DNA of 64,000 nt from Massilia polaris (GCF_012927275.1 NZ_JABBGG010000002.1:1-64000), one strand, 5' to 3'; positions 55,522 to 64,000 are shown, counted from the first letter of the stretch. The notes: generated by a model from the sequence alone, not told the origin. Made by a program: numbers and translations.

Positions 55522-56039
55522 CGGGCCGCAGTCCCGCTACCCTGGTGCAATGTCAGGCTCGCATCGACCTGGCCCGGCGCGCCTTGCGCGGTCGCGGTCA
55601 TGTCCTGCACCGAGATCCGGTTCTCGCGGCGCTGCGCGTCAAGCCACATGACGAGGTTCGCGAACGATACGTTGGACAGCTGCAATTTGGCATATTCGCC
55701 GGTCATCGTCAGCGACTGCGGCGTGATGCTGCGCGCGGCCAGGCCGGCGCTGAGCGACTCGCGCGTCATCGGCGCCGGCTGCGGTACCGGGCGCGCGGCC
55801 AGCTGGCTCGCTTCCAGCGCCAATGCCTGCAGCTCCGCCGCCTCCTGGCGCAGCTCGGGCAGTTTCTGGCGCAGTTCGGTACGGCCGGTGAGCGCCGGAT
55901 CGATGAAGATCATGTATATCAGCGTGGCCAGCACCACGGCGCCGCCCACGGTCAGGTACGTGCGTTCCTGCTCGGTGCGCGCGAGCCAATAGACGGCAAG
56001 GCGTTCCTTGCAGCGGCCGATCGATTGCGTGGCCTTCAT
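55518..56039 (-). CDS. gspM: Type II secretion system protein M
   Basis: 173 residues. Single-helix inner-membrane protein that partners GspL in the assembly platform. A short cytoplasmic N-terminus (KERLAVYWLARTEQERTYLT) precedes a helix near 32-50 (VGGAVVLATLIYMIFIDPAL), a coiled coil (ELRQKLPELRQEAAELQALA), and a small ferredoxin-like domain ending in VDASLTLHQG. Four-base overlaps bind it to gspL and gspN. Confidence 0.92.
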   Translation of the reverse strand: MKATQSIGRCKERLAVYWLARTEQERTYLTVGGAVVLATLIYMIFIDPALTGRTELRQKLPELRQEAAELQALALEASQLAARPVPQPAPMTRESLSAGLAARSITPQSLTMTGEYAKLQLSNVSFANLVMWLDAQRRENRISVQDMTATAQGAPGQVDASLTLHQGSGTAAR

Positions 56040-57253
56040 GATTGTGCTCCAGTGCTGCGGATCTGCCAGACGCCGGCAGATGTTTCGGTCAGGGACAGGC
56101 CGCGCGCGGCCAGCGCGCTTTTCACCTGGTTGGCCAGGGCCGGATCGTTTGCTTCCGGCTTGAGGCGGACATTCAAGGCGCGTTCACGGAACTCGAGCGA
56201 GCCGATGGCGGCCTCGCGTCCGGCGCTGCGCATGGCCTCGCCGAAGGCGGCGGCCAGATAGACGAACTCGTCCGCGCTGACTTCGCCCTGGGCCGTTTTC
56301 GCCATCGATATATTCTTGCGCATCTGCGCGGCCGGGTCGAGGATCACCGTTTCATTCGGGTAGGCGGCGCGGAAGGTCTGCGTCATCGACTGGCGCAGCG
56401 CCTCGGCTTCGCGCTTCATGCGCAGCCATTCGATGTTCATGCCGGCGATATTGACCACGAAGGCCAGTAGCGCCAGCGCAATCGGCCAGCGCCAGCGCTT
56501 CCAGTCGGCGGCGCGGGAACCGGCCGAACCGAGGCCGGGAACCAGGTCGAGGCTGGTGGTGTGGGAGCCGTCGATCCAGCGCGCCCAGTCGTTGGTTTCC
56601 AGCGTGACACCGGGACCGGCCTCGGCGGCGATGGCCTGGTACTCGCCCAGTTGCGCAGCAGGCAGGTACAGGGTGAGCGGCGCTTCGCCGGCCATCGAAC
56701 GCGCGGTCTGGAGCGCGACCAACGGTTCGGCGCCCGTCATGTCGAGGCCGAGGCCCTGGAACTGGGCAAAGCGCAGGGTGATTTCACCGCCCCGGATGGC
56801 GCCGGATACCGTTCCTGGCTCCAGCGGCAGGCACAGCTGCGCCGGCAAGGCGGAAACGCCGTGCGCGCCCTGGGCCAGCAGCAGTTTGACGATCGGTTCG
56901 AGCCAGGAACGCTGGACGACGGCGACCGTGCGGGTGCCGTCCGGCGCCGATACCGGGGCTGGGACCAGCACGAGGTCGGCGGGATCGCCCAGCACGTGTT
57001 CCTCCACCAGGCCTGGCAGCGCAGCCTTGAGGCGCGCCGTCGACAGCGGTGGAACTTTTACCTGGAGCAGGGTGACGTCCGAGGCGGCCAGCATGACGAC
57101 CACCTTGCGGCTGGACGCCACCACGTCGGCCATGTTGCGCAACGCGCCCTCGCCCTGCTGCGCCACGCTGCCGCTATCGGCGACCAGCGCATACTGGGCC
57201 AGCGCAAACTCGCCTTCTCCCCGGGCGGGATGCCTGATATATAAAGTACTCAA
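56036..57253 (-). CDS. gspL: Type II secretion system protein L
   Basis: 405 residues. Actin-like cytoplasmic domain that recruits GspE (about 1-240; YALVADSGSVAQQGEGALRN; VVVMLAASDVTLLQVKVPPL), a transmembrane helix near 255-275 (WPIALALLAFVVNIAGMNIE) and a periplasmic C-terminal domain. It follows gspK by 17 bases and overlaps gspM by 4. Confidence 0.94.
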   Translation of the reverse strand: MSTLYIRHPARGEGEFALAQYALVADSGSVAQQGEGALRNMADVVASSRKVVVMLAASDVTLLQVKVPPLSTARLKAALPGLVEEHVLGDPADLVLVPAPVSAPDGTRTVAVVQRSWLEPIVKLLLAQGAHGVSALPAQLCLPLEPGTVSGAIRGGEITLRFAQFQGLGLDMTGAEPLVALQTARSMAGEAPLTLYLPAAQLGEYQAIAAEAGPGVTLETNDWARWIDGSHTTSLDLVPGLGSAGSRAADWKRWRWPIALALLAFVVNIAGMNIEWLRMKREAEALRQSMTQTFRAAYPNETVILDPAAQMRKNISMAKTAQGEVSADEFVYLAAAFGEAMRSAGREAAIGSLEFRERALNVRLKPEANDPALANQVKSALAARGLSLTETSAGVWQIRSTGAQS

Positions 57254-57270
57254 ACCGTCTCGCTTTCGTT

Positions 57271-58230
57271 CTAGTTTTGGCGAATGGTTAACACCGTCGT
57301 TTGCCCGGCGGGCTGGCGTTCGACCAACGCTTCCGAATCGAGGTTCGCGCGATCGAGGCGGATCCTGCTCTGCACTAAAAAAAACTCACTGCCCACGGTC
57401 AGCGTTGGCGCATCGATCAGCGTTTTGCCATTCAGCCGTGCTGTAAATTCCTCCATCGTGCGGAAATACGCCTGTTTCCGGGAGGCCGCCAACGCCTGCG
57501 CCTCCGCCAGCGTGAAGTTCTCGATAACTGCTGCCAGCACTTCCGGCGGTGCGGTATTCACATTGACACCAGTTTTATTCCCCGCAGCCGTGTTAGGCAG
57601 CACAATAACGAACTCGCGCAGCTTGGCCACGATTTCCGGCGTGTAGCCCGGAATGGCCAGCAGGTCCTCGACCCGCTTGATCGCCACCGGAAGCGACTTC
57701 GGCGCTGGCGGTTGGTTCTGGCCCAGCGGCGCGGGACCCACAGCTTCGGTGCTCCGGATGTAGTCCGCAGTGCGCTTGGCCAGTGCCGGGTCTAACTGCA
57801 AGATGCGCAGCAAATTCGCGTAAATCTCTTCGTGCTTGGTATTAGGGCCGCGTCCCTCCGACAGATGCCTCAGATTGTAACGTGAGCTTGCATCAATTAC
57901 ACGTCCGGACAGTGTCGCATCAAACACTTCCCCTTCAACCCGCTCACGCTCGATGTATTGGTCGAGTCGCGTTTCCGCCAGCGGCGTGTTCCAGACATCG
58001 TTCAGCGTCGTGATGCCGTTGCTCTGTTGACCAGCTGTCTGGAGCACCAGGCGCGCCCAGTCGAGCGCTCCGCGCAGAATCCATTTTGTTTGCAGCTGAA
58101 GGCGCTGGTTTTCCATCGAACGCACTTGTACCTGCTGCTGCCAGAACAGGCTTGCCACAATGCTAACCGCGAGCGTACACAAGAGCAAGGCGGTGATCAC
58201 CGCCACCCCGCGCTGCTTGTCGAGCCTCAT
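57271..58230 (-). CDS. gspK: Type II secretion system minor pseudopilin K
   Basis: 319 residues from ATG 58230, which shares one base with the gspJ stop; the longer frame to 58356 overlaps gspJ and is rejected. GspK caps the pseudopilus tip. It has a class III signal ending KQRGVAVITALLLCTLAVSIV. Its prepilin lacks the Glu+5 typical of other pseudopilins, with Val-Ala-Val instead, which is normal for GspK. The large C-terminal domain includes RVIDASSRYNLRHLSE and NVNTAPPEVLAAV. Confidence 0.94.
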   Translation of the reverse strand: MRLDKQRGVAVITALLLCTLAVSIVASLFWQQQVQVRSMENQRLQLQTKWILRGALDWARLVLQTAGQQSNGITTLNDVWNTPLAETRLDQYIERERVEGEVFDATLSGRVIDASSRYNLRHLSEGRGPNTKHEEIYANLLRILQLDPALAKRTADYIRSTEAVGPAPLGQNQPPAPKSLPVAIKRVEDLLAIPGYTPEIVAKLREFVIVLPNTAAGNKTGVNVNTAPPEVLAAVIENFTLAEAQALAASRKQAYFRTMEEFTARLNGKTLIDAPTLTVGSEFFLVQSRIRLDRANLDSEALVERQPAGQTTVLTIRQN

Positions 58231-58835
58231 CACATGCCTCCCAACAGGAAAGCTTTGCTCATCGGGATCTGCTGTCCCTGCACCTGCAACGCCACCCGCA
58301 GACCGGAGGCCGGAAGCGCAGTCCCCTGCGGCTGCGGCGCGCCTGCCATGCGCCACGCGTTGTTTTCCCAGGTTTCCACCTGCATCGACAGCACGCCGGA
58401 CTGAAGGAGCACCGGGGGAGTCGTGTCCGCATTGCTGTTGGCCGCTTGCCAGAACATGTCGAGTTGCACCAGGTCGCGCGTTCCGGGCGACTCGCGCCGC
58501 ATCAGGACGCCGTCGACGATGCGATAGGAAATCACCTGCAGCTGGGATGGCGCGTTTTCATTATGCGAGTTACGTACCAGCGTCATGCCAGCCGCATCCG
58601 ACGCGAGGTTCGGCCGCCCCTGTATCTCCACCGTTGTGACCATGTGTTCGCAATCGCTCTGCATTTGTGCAAAGGCAAGCTGCATGCCACGCGTCGTTTC
58701 CATATTTTCGGTCAGCGCGACCCGCGCGCGGACGATGCCGTCGAGCCCGCGCCACCCCAGCACGGCGACGATGGCCAGGATACTGATTGCCACCAGCAAC
58801 TCGATGAGCGTGAAACCCCGCGTGCGATGCATCAT
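58230..58835 (-). CDS. gspJ: Type II secretion system minor pseudopilin J
   Basis: 201 residues from ATG 58835; an alternative ATG is 3 bases on, and a longer frame to 58982 lies inside gspI. Class III prepilin signal HRTRGFTLIELLVAISIL: cleavage after Gly, N-methyl-Phe first residue, Glu at +5. It forms the tip complex with GspI and GspK. Four-base overlap with gspI; one-base overlap with gspK. Confidence 0.94.
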   Translation of the reverse strand: MMHRTRGFTLIELLVAISILAIVAVLGWRGLDGIVRARVALTENMETTRGMQLAFAQMQSDCEHMVTTVEIQGRPNLASDAAGMTLVRNSHNENAPSQLQVISYRIVDGVLMRRESPGTRDLVQLDMFWQAANSNADTTPPVLLQSGVLSMQVETWENNAWRMAGAPQPQGTALPASGLRVALQVQGQQIPMSKAFLLGGM

Positions 58836-59215
58836 GGCCTCAACACCAGTTGAACCAGCTTGATGATGCGGCGCTCGGGATTGGCTGAGTCGTAGACGCT
58901 GACCTCGACGCGGCGCAGCCGCGGATTCGGACTTGCCAGCACTTCCTCCTGGCACATCAGACGCAGGTCGCCCTGGGGACATTCGAAGGTTTCCTTGCCG
59001 ATTTCGGGGAAGGTGTTCGACAGGCGCACCTGCACCAGCCGGTTCTCGGCCGACCAGGTCGCCATCATGGCGGCGCGCAAGCCCGAACTGTTGGCGGCAA
59101 GGCTGCCCACCGCGCGCAGCGAAGCGCCCAGCGCGGTGCCGACGATGACCAGCGCCACCAGCACTTCGAGCAAGGTAAAGCCGCGCGAGCGGCGTGGAAG
59201 GCGCAGGCTATTCAT
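58832..59215 (-). CDS. gspI: Type II secretion system minor pseudopilin I
   Basis: 127 residues. Prepilin signal RRSRGFTLLEVLVALVIVG with Glu+5, followed by a short periplasmic domain (SAENRLVQVRLSNTFPEIG) with two Cys (FECPQGD; LMCQEE). It nucleates the pseudopilus tip with GspJ and GspK. It starts 2 bases after the gspH stop. Confidence 0.94.
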   Translation of the reverse strand: MNSLRLPRRSRGFTLLEVLVALVIVGTALGASLRAVGSLAANSSGLRAAMMATWSAENRLVQVRLSNTFPEIGKETFECPQGDLRLMCQEEVLASPNPRLRRVEVSVYDSANPERRIIKLVQLVLRP

Positions 59216-59217
59216 GA

Positions 59218-59703
59218 TTACTCAACCACGAAATGGCCAACCCCATCGGCGCGGATCGCGATGCGGTCTTCGCCGCTGCCGAGGGTCAGCACGAATGGCC
59301 GGTCGACCGGTTCGCGGCCGAACGTGATGCGCAGGTTGGCGTTAGTGGTGCCGCCAGTCTGTGCGGGCGGGTCGAGCAGCAAGGTGACCGGGGCGCTCTT
59401 GAACGCGCGTTCGCGCAGCAGGTCATCCTTGGTGACGGGATCCCAGCCGGTCTCATTGCGCACCAGGAAGCGGTAACGCTCGCTGTTGGCTTCGAAGGCG
59501 ATCAGGCGGTTGCGCACGATCGCTTCATCGCGCGCCAACTGGAGCAGCAGCGCGATGCGCTGCGCTTCCTTTTGCAGGTCCTGGCGTGGACTGGGGATCG
59601 CGTTCAGGGAAACGAGGCCGAGCGTGATCCCGATGATGACCATGACGACCATTATCTCGACCAGCGTAAAGCCGCGTGCGCCCCGGGCGCGCTGCATGAG
59701 CAT
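59218..59703 (-). CDS. gspH: Type II secretion system minor pseudopilin H
   Basis: 161 residues from ATG 59703; an upstream TTG and a downstream Met are alternatives. Prepilin signal ARGFTLVEIMVVMVIIGITL with Glu+5. A GspH-type domain follows (LLQLARDEAIVRNRLIAFEA; LRITFGREPVDRPFVLTLG). It links the tip complex to the GspG shaft. It follows gspG by 8 bases. Confidence 0.94.
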   Translation of the reverse strand: MLMQRARGARGFTLVEIMVVMVIIGITLGLVSLNAIPSPRQDLQKEAQRIALLLQLARDEAIVRNRLIAFEANSERYRFLVRNETGWDPVTKDDLLRERAFKSAPVTLLLDPPAQTGGTTNANLRITFGREPVDRPFVLTLGSGEDRIAIRADGVGHFVVE

Positions 59704-59711
59704 CAACCTGT

Positions 59712-60164
59712 TTAGTTATCCCACGAACCGACGTCGGTGTCTTCACCGGTTCCGCCAGGCTGGCCATCGGCGCCATACGAGAACAGGTCGATTTCGCCTT
59801 TGACGCCGGGCGACAGGTACTGGTAAGGGTTGCCCCAAGGGTCTTTAGGCAACTTCTCGACGTAGCCGCCGGCTTTCCAGCCGTTGGCCGACGGGCCGCT
59901 GGTCGGCTTTTCGATCAGGGATTTCAGGCCCTGTTCGGTCGACGGGTAGCGTTGGTTGTCGAGCTTGTACAGCTTGAGCGCCTGCATCAGGGTCGCGATG
60001 TCGACCTTGGCCGCGGTCACGCGCGACTCGCCGGTACGGCCCATCAGCTTCGGCACGACCAGCGCGCCGAGGATGCCGATGATAACCACAACCACCATGA
60101 TTTCCACCAGGGTGAAGCCGCGCGCGAGGCCGCGGCGGCGCGGACGAAATGGAGCTTTATGCAT
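59712..60164 (-). CDS. gspG: Type II secretion system major pseudopilin G
   Basis: 150 residues. Main subunit of the pseudopilus. Prepilin signal ARGFTLVEIMVVVVIIGILG with Glu+5. The conserved calcium-site region follows: LDNQRYPSTEQGLKSLIEKP near 70-89, DPWGNPYQYLSPG, and a C-terminal LFSYGADGQPGGTGEDTDVG. It is the first gene of the leftward operon, so it should be the most expressed. A TATACT hexamer (60201-60206, minus strand) upstream could be its -10 box, but no good -35 is seen. A prepilin peptidase (gspO/pilD) is not in the window. Confidence 0.97.
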   Translation of the reverse strand: MHKAPFRPRRRGLARGFTLVEIMVVVVIIGILGALVVPKLMGRTGESRVTAAKVDIATLMQALKLYKLDNQRYPSTEQGLKSLIEKPTSGPSANGWKAGGYVEKLPKDPWGNPYQYLSPGVKGEIDLFSYGADGQPGGTGEDTDVGSWDN

Positions 60165-60282
60165 TTGATTCAGGTCTCAGAGTAATTGCAACGTAGGATG
60201 AGTATAAGACGGTTTTGCTCGCGCCACCACATGGCGGGGCCACATTGTATGCACGGTGGGCAAACCACGCCCACGCGTTTGG

Positions 60283-62400
60283 TCAATGGCGATGGCGCGC
60301 CGTCCCGGTGATCTGGTGCAAGGCGCCCTCGTTGCCACCCGCCGCGATATTAGACGAAACCGGCGGAAGTGCGCGCAACGCAGGGGTATCTTTCACGAAC
60401 GGCATGATCCCCAGTTCCTTGTCGACTTCCTGCGGGTAGATGACGTGGCCGCGCGTAATCACGGCCGCGACCTTGCGGATATCGTCGATGTTGGTAGTCG
60501 GGTCGCCGTCCACCAGCACCAGGTCGGCCAGCTTGCCCGGCTCGATCGAACCGCGATCGTGGCTGGTGCGGGTGTACTTCGCGCCGTTCCGTGTTGCCAC
60601 CTGGATCGCCTGCGCCGGGGTCAGGCCGGCCTTGACCAGCATCGCCAGTTCCGACTGCAAGGTGAAGCCGGCCATCTCGTCGGTGCCGGCGACGATCGGC
60701 ACGCCGGCGCGATACAGGATGCCAACGAAGTCGACCATCTTCGCGTACGACTTTTCATAGCGCTTCAGGGTCGCATCGTCGGCGATCTTCATCGTACCGA
60801 CATGGAAACCGCGCTTGACGTCGGGCGGCATGTGGTCGGCGATGGCGACGAACGGCTCGTTCAGATCGCCGTCGCGCTGCTTAAGGAAGGCGAAGGTCGC
60901 CAGGGTCGGGTCGACCACGATCTGCTTTGCCTTCAGGGTTGCAACGAATTTCTTGACGACTGGCGAATTGAAGTTGAGGCCGGCCACTTTTTCGGACGGC
61001 AGGATGAAACGCTCGAGGGTGCGCGTTTCGGTCTGTGGCGTGGCGAGGAAGTTCAGCATCACCTGGTTGATGTGCTGGATCTCGTCGTAGCCCGCATCCA
61101 GCGCCTCATGCGCGCGCAAGCCGGCCGGGATGTGGCCGCCGACGCGCATGCCGCGGCGGTGCGCGTATGCGACGGTGTCCTTCAGGATCGCCTTCGGGAA
61201 GGAGTTGTAGATCTTCAGTTGCGGATAGCCGTGTTCGGCGTACCAGTCGATCGCGTTCTTCGCGGCCGGGAGGTCTTTCACGACGAAGCCGCCGTTGGAG
61301 GAGAACGGGCTCTCGCCTTCGAGGAAGCCGGCCGGCACGATCTGTGGACCGAGCAGCATGCCGTTGGCGGTCTCGTCGATGATCTGCTGGACCTGGGCGT
61401 TGTCATTGCCCATGTCGCGCACGGTGGTGACGCCGGCGGCCAGGTTCAGCCCGCCTTCCCAGCGGCCCACATGGCCGTGCATGTCGAACAGGCCCGGCAG
61501 CATGATGCGCCCGCCGGCATCGATATCGTTGACCGCGCCGCGCACAGGCGAACCAGCGGGCAGCACCGCGGTGATGCGTCCGCGCAGCACGTACACATCA
61601 GACGGTGCGCCCACCGTTGCCTTGGCGCTGTCGAACACGCGCGCGTTGCGAACGACGGTCAGGCCCTTGAGCGGGTGCTGGAGGCGGCTTGCCAGGTCGA
61701 TCAGCATTTTGCTTTCGGACAGTTTCTGGCGCGCGGCCAGCGTCTTGCCAACCTCGCTCCAGCCCTGTTCGGTCATCGTCATATAGCCAGGGATCACGAC
61801 CGCGAACAGGCGCGGCTTGTCGCCGGTGGTAGCCCAGTAGAACTGCGGCGACATGCCGATACCGGTTTGCGCCAGCAGCTGTACTTTTTGCGTCTTGCCA
61901 CCGGCGGTGACATCGACTTCGTCGAGCTTGCGATGCGACAGCGTCCCGGACGGCAGCAACGGCAGACTGGCACCCGGACGAGCGGCCAACGCGGTGATTG
62001 CCACGGACGCCACTTCGAACGAGCTGTTAAGTGGAACGTAGAGCGCCGCTCCACTCACCGCTTTGTTGCCCTTCTCGGAAGTCGAGCGCCAGCTTGCCTG
62101 GTCGCCGGTGCGTTCGAACTGCTCATCGACAACCGCGCCAAAGGTCGAATTGCCTTTGACGGAATAATTGGAAATGGTGCCGTCCTGCCCAACGCGGAAC
62201 TGCTCGGTCAGTTCGGGGCCGCGGCCATTGTCCTTGAAGATGAAGCGCACCCGGGTCGTGCCATCGTCGTCGCGTTCGACGACCTGCTCGCCGGCGCGCT
62301 TGCCGTTTTCAACGTGGATGTCGTAACGCGTGGTGGTGGTGGCCGCGTGGGCCGAGACGCCGAACGCTGCGGCAACGGCAAGTGCGAGGATGCGGTTCAT
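60283..62400 (-). CDS. Secreted amidohydrolase-family protein
   Basis: 705 residues from ATG 62400, with GGAGA upstream. Signal peptide MNRILALAVAAAFGVSAHA. An N-terminal beta-rich region of about 240 residues (TRYDIHVENGKRAGEQVVER) precedes a metal-dependent amidohydrolase TIM barrel of about 265-680. Barrel features: the His-x-His motif PGLFDMHGHVGRW near 311-323, GVTTVRDMGNDN, LKIYNSFPKAI with the Lys position, GGHIPAG, and the final Asp motif IVAGTDEMAGF. C-terminal GKLADLVLVDGDP is characteristic. It resembles secreted prolidase- or imidazolonepropionase-like amidohydrolases; the substrate is unknown. It is followed by the gsp operon after 118 bases and is not obviously part of it. Confidence 0.9.
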   Translation of the reverse strand: MNRILALAVAAAFGVSAHAATTTTRYDIHVENGKRAGEQVVERDDDGTTRVRFIFKDNGRGPELTEQFRVGQDGTISNYSVKGNSTFGAVVDEQFERTGDQASWRSTSEKGNKAVSGAALYVPLNSSFEVASVAITALAARPGASLPLLPSGTLSHRKLDEVDVTAGGKTQKVQLLAQTGIGMSPQFYWATTGDKPRLFAVVIPGYMTMTEQGWSEVGKTLAARQKLSESKMLIDLASRLQHPLKGLTVVRNARVFDSAKATVGAPSDVYVLRGRITAVLPAGSPVRGAVNDIDAGGRIMLPGLFDMHGHVGRWEGGLNLAAGVTTVRDMGNDNAQVQQIIDETANGMLLGPQIVPAGFLEGESPFSSNGGFVVKDLPAAKNAIDWYAEHGYPQLKIYNSFPKAILKDTVAYAHRRGMRVGGHIPAGLRAHEALDAGYDEIQHINQVMLNFLATPQTETRTLERFILPSEKVAGLNFNSPVVKKFVATLKAKQIVVDPTLATFAFLKQRDGDLNEPFVAIADHMPPDVKRGFHVGTMKIADDATLKRYEKSYAKMVDFVGILYRAGVPIVAGTDEMAGFTLQSELAMLVKAGLTPAQAIQVATRNGAKYTRTSHDRGSIEPGKLADLVLVDGDPTTNIDDIRKVAAVITRGHVIYPQEVDKELGIMPFVKDTPALRALPPVSSNIAAGGNEGALHQITGTARHRH

Positions 62401-62450
62401 ACAGAAAGTCTCCTTCAGGATTGTTAATGTTTATTGCTGTTAATTGTGCC

Positions 62451-63194
62451 CTAATTGCAGACTTGGCAGTCCGGATTCTTGTCGACCCGGATGCTGGTCC
62501 ACTCCATCGCGCGGCCATCGAGCAGCAGCAGCCGTCCGGCCAGCGAGGTGCCGATGCCCGTGACGAGCTTCAGCGCTTCCGCGGCCTGCATCGCGCCGAC
62601 CACGCCGGCCAGCGGGGCAAATACGCCCATCGTGTTGCAGGCGACGTCTTCGAAATTTTGATCTTGGGGAAAGAGGCAGGAATAGCACGGTGAGGTTTCA
62701 CTGCGCGGATCGTACACGCTGATCTGGCCGTCAAACCGGATCACCGCGCCCGACACCAACGGCACCTTGGCGGCGAAGCAGGCGCGGTTGACCGCGTGGC
62801 GTGTCTTGAAATTGTCCGTGCAGTCGAGAACCACCGTTGCCCCGCGCACCAGCTCGGCCAGCCGGTCGTCGCCGACGCGCTCGCAGATGGCGGTGACTTC
62901 GATGCCGGGATTGATCTGAAGCAGCGCGTCGCGTCCGGACTCGGCCTTTTTCCGGCCGACGCGCGCCGTCGTGTGCATTACCTGGCGCTGCAGGTTGGTA
63001 AGGTCGACTTCGTCATCATCGACCAGCATGATGTGGCCGACACCCGCCGAGGCAAGATACATCGCAGCAGGCGATCCCAGCCCGCCAGCGCCGATCACGA
63101 GGACGCCGGCCTCGAGAATCCGCTCCTGCCCTTCAATGCCGATGTCGTCGAGCAGGATGTGGCGCGAGTAGCGCAACAGCTGGTCGTCGTTCAT
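62451..63194 (-). CDS. moeB: Molybdopterin-synthase adenylyltransferase MoeB (HesA/MoeB/ThiF family)
   Basis: 247 residues, the usual length for MoeB. It adenylates the C-terminus of a ubiquitin-like sulphur carrier (MoaD, or ThiS in ThiF). Features: RYSRHILLDDIGIEGQERIL at the N-terminus, ATP-binding VIGAGGLGSPAAMYLASAGVG near 33-53, DLTNLQRQVMHTTARVG, DCTDNFKTRH near 125, and the zinc tetra-Cys CYSC and CQVC. No rhodanese domain. No moaD or thiS is nearby, so MoeB and ThiF roles cannot be separated. It begins 7 bases after the upstream protease stop. Confidence 0.93.
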   Translation of the reverse strand: MNDDQLLRYSRHILLDDIGIEGQERILEAGVLVIGAGGLGSPAAMYLASAGVGHIMLVDDDEVDLTNLQRQVMHTTARVGRKKAESGRDALLQINPGIEVTAICERVGDDRLAELVRGATVVLDCTDNFKTRHAVNRACFAAKVPLVSGAVIRFDGQISVYDPRSETSPCYSCLFPQDQNFEDVACNTMGVFAPLAGVVGAMQAAEALKLVTGIGTSLAGRLLLLDGRAMEWTSIRVDKNPDCQVCN

Positions 63195-63201
63195 GCGGCC
63201 G

Positions 63202-64000
63202 TCACTTGCGTAGGTCCTTGTTGATTTCCGCCGGCTTGGTGTCCGGCTTGGCCAGTGCCTTGGGTTCGGGCTTCTCGGTACGCGGTTCGGCCGCCGACAG
63301 CTTCACCGGCAGGCCCTTGAAACGGTTCAACGCCTGCTGCAGCTGGAAGTCGTCCTTGCTGCCGAAGTCCAGCGGCTTGCGGTTGCGCGCGGCAACTGCA
63401 CGGGCCGCATGCTCGGCATCGACGGCGTCAGGCGTCTTCGCGGCCGGCGCGGCTTCCTTGTCGCTGCCATTGGCAAGGTGCTTGACCAGGTCGGACTCGC
63501 GAATCCGCAGGCTGTTCAGGCCGTCGCCTTCGGCCGTTTCGTCCACCATCACGTCGGGAACGATGCCCTTGGCCTGGATCGCGCGCCCGTTCGGCGTGAA
63601 GTAGCGCGCCGTGGTCAGCTTGACGGCCGTGTCGGCAGTCAGCGGCCGCAGCGTCTGCACCGAGCCTTTGCCGAAGGTCTGGGTGCCGAGGATGGTGGCG
63701 CGCTTGTAGTCTTGCAGCGCGCCCGCGACGATCTCGGACGCCGATGCCGAGCCGCCATTGACCAGCACGATCACCGGCACCGTCTTGAGCGCGGCAGGCA
63801 GCTGGGCGAGCGGGTCGCCCGAGGCGCGCGCCGCATAGAATTCGCGCCGCCCATAAAACACAGTATTCGAATCGGGCAGCTGCCCCGAGGTCGACACGAT
63901 TTTCTTTTCGCCGGAGAGGAAGGCGGCCGACACGCCGATCGCGCCCGGCAGCAGCCCGCCCGGGTCGTTGCGCAAGTCGAGCACCAGGCCCTTCAGCTTC
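63202..64000 (-). CDS. CtpA-type S41 carboxy-terminal processing protease, C-terminal part
   Basis: Only about 266 codons of the 3' end are present; the gene continues past base 64000. S41 periplasmic serine protease that trims proteins after a PDZ-guided recognition. Visible catalytic features: LVLDLRNDPGGLLPGAI, the Ser of VLVNGGSASASEIVAGAL and the Lys of TFGKGSVQTL, followed by GRAIQAKGIVPDV. The C-terminal tail of about 110 residues is rich in Ala, Lys, Glu and Pro and likely disordered. The PDZ domain and signal peptide lie outside the window. It is cotranscribed with moeB, an order seen in other betaproteobacteria. Confidence 0.95.
   Translation of the reverse strand, partial: KLKGLVLDLRNDPGGLLPGAIGVSAAFLSGEKKIVSTSGQLPDSNTVFYGRREFYAARASGDPLAQLPAALKTVPVIVLVNGGSASASEIVAGALQDYKRATILGTQTFGKGSVQTLRPLTADTAVKLTTARYFTPNGRAIQAKGIVPDVMVDETAEGDGLNSLRIRESDLVKHLANGSDKEAAPAAKTPDAVDAEHAARAVAARNRKPLDFGSKDDFQLQQALNRFKGLPVKLSAAEPRTEKPEPKALAKPDTKPAEINKDLRK

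Noticed and set aside
60256-62427. Open frame of 723 codons opposite the amidohydrolase
   Set aside because: Antisense shadow of a gene with signal peptide, ribosome site and catalytic motifs.

Overview
The window is a GC-rich chromosomal segment from a betaproteobacterium, most likely an Oxalobacteraceae member of the Massilia/Duganella/Telluria type. The reasons are the Tyr-Gly-Thr tRNA trio in front of an EF-Tu gene, the metK / lauroyl-acyltransferase / dapF / DUF484 / xerC / dksA / hslVU neighbourhood, an ahcY gene led by an S-adenosylhomocysteine (SAH) riboswitch, Gram-negative trimeric porins, and a complete type II secretion operon. Genus is inferred from gene content only. I see no rRNA, CRISPR array, prophage or insertion sequence; almost everything is core genome.

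Layout. 1-860: EF-Tu (partial) with tRNA-Thr, -Gly and -Tyr, all leftward from one sigma-70-like promoter. 1055-8111: a signalling patch with a MASE1-CHASE-PAS-GGDEF-EAL protein, an HDOD-GAF protein, a degenerate receiver-TPR protein and a stand-alone CheW. 8112-12498: a J-domain membrane protein, a MidA-type methyltransferase, then pteridine reductase-like SDR, folB and ttcA. 12549-16282: a membrane-anchored beta-helix protein, an M14 carboxypeptidase and a DUF3224 protein. 16363-21718: aromatic amino-acid catabolism (fused indolepyruvate ferredoxin oxidoreductase and 4-hydroxyphenylpyruvate dioxygenase) divergent from an Lrp-family regulator, with a perfect palindrome just upstream of the regulator. 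21761-30377: a small secreted protein, a GNAT enzyme, a GGDEF protein, cca, a GST, a complex I-type NAD-binding protein, a soluble lytic transglycosylase and 5-formyl-THF cyclo-ligase.

30374-34600 is a methyl-cycle block read leftward: metK, then (after a palindrome array and the SAH riboswitch) ahcY, a holin-like membrane protein and metF. metK has its own leader with several mutually exclusive stems, the regulatory element here that I can least match to a known class. 34711-37314: two lipid A acyltransferases and dapF. 37324-41750: a Sel1-repeat protein and two porins lying between dapF and its usual partners DUF484-xerC. 41862-49106: DUF484, xerC, a His-rich COG0523 GTPase, a cysteine-poor DksA, a protein built from a tandem duplication of a helical module plus a STAS-like domain, hslVU behind a sigma-32-like promoter, and a small basic protein.

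49121-60164 is one leftward 12-gene type II secretion operon in the order gspG-H-I-J-K-L-M-N-D-E-F-C, with most junctions overlapping or abutting. 60283-64000 holds a secreted amidohydrolase, a MoeB/ThiF-type adenylyltransferase and the 3' part of a CtpA-type S41 protease that runs off the window.

No wholly new multi-gene system stands out. The best leads are the metK leader, the duplicated helical/STAS protein, the receiver protein whose phosphoacceptor position is Glu, the palindrome in the Lrp/aromatic-catabolism gap, and the palindrome array between metK and ahcY.
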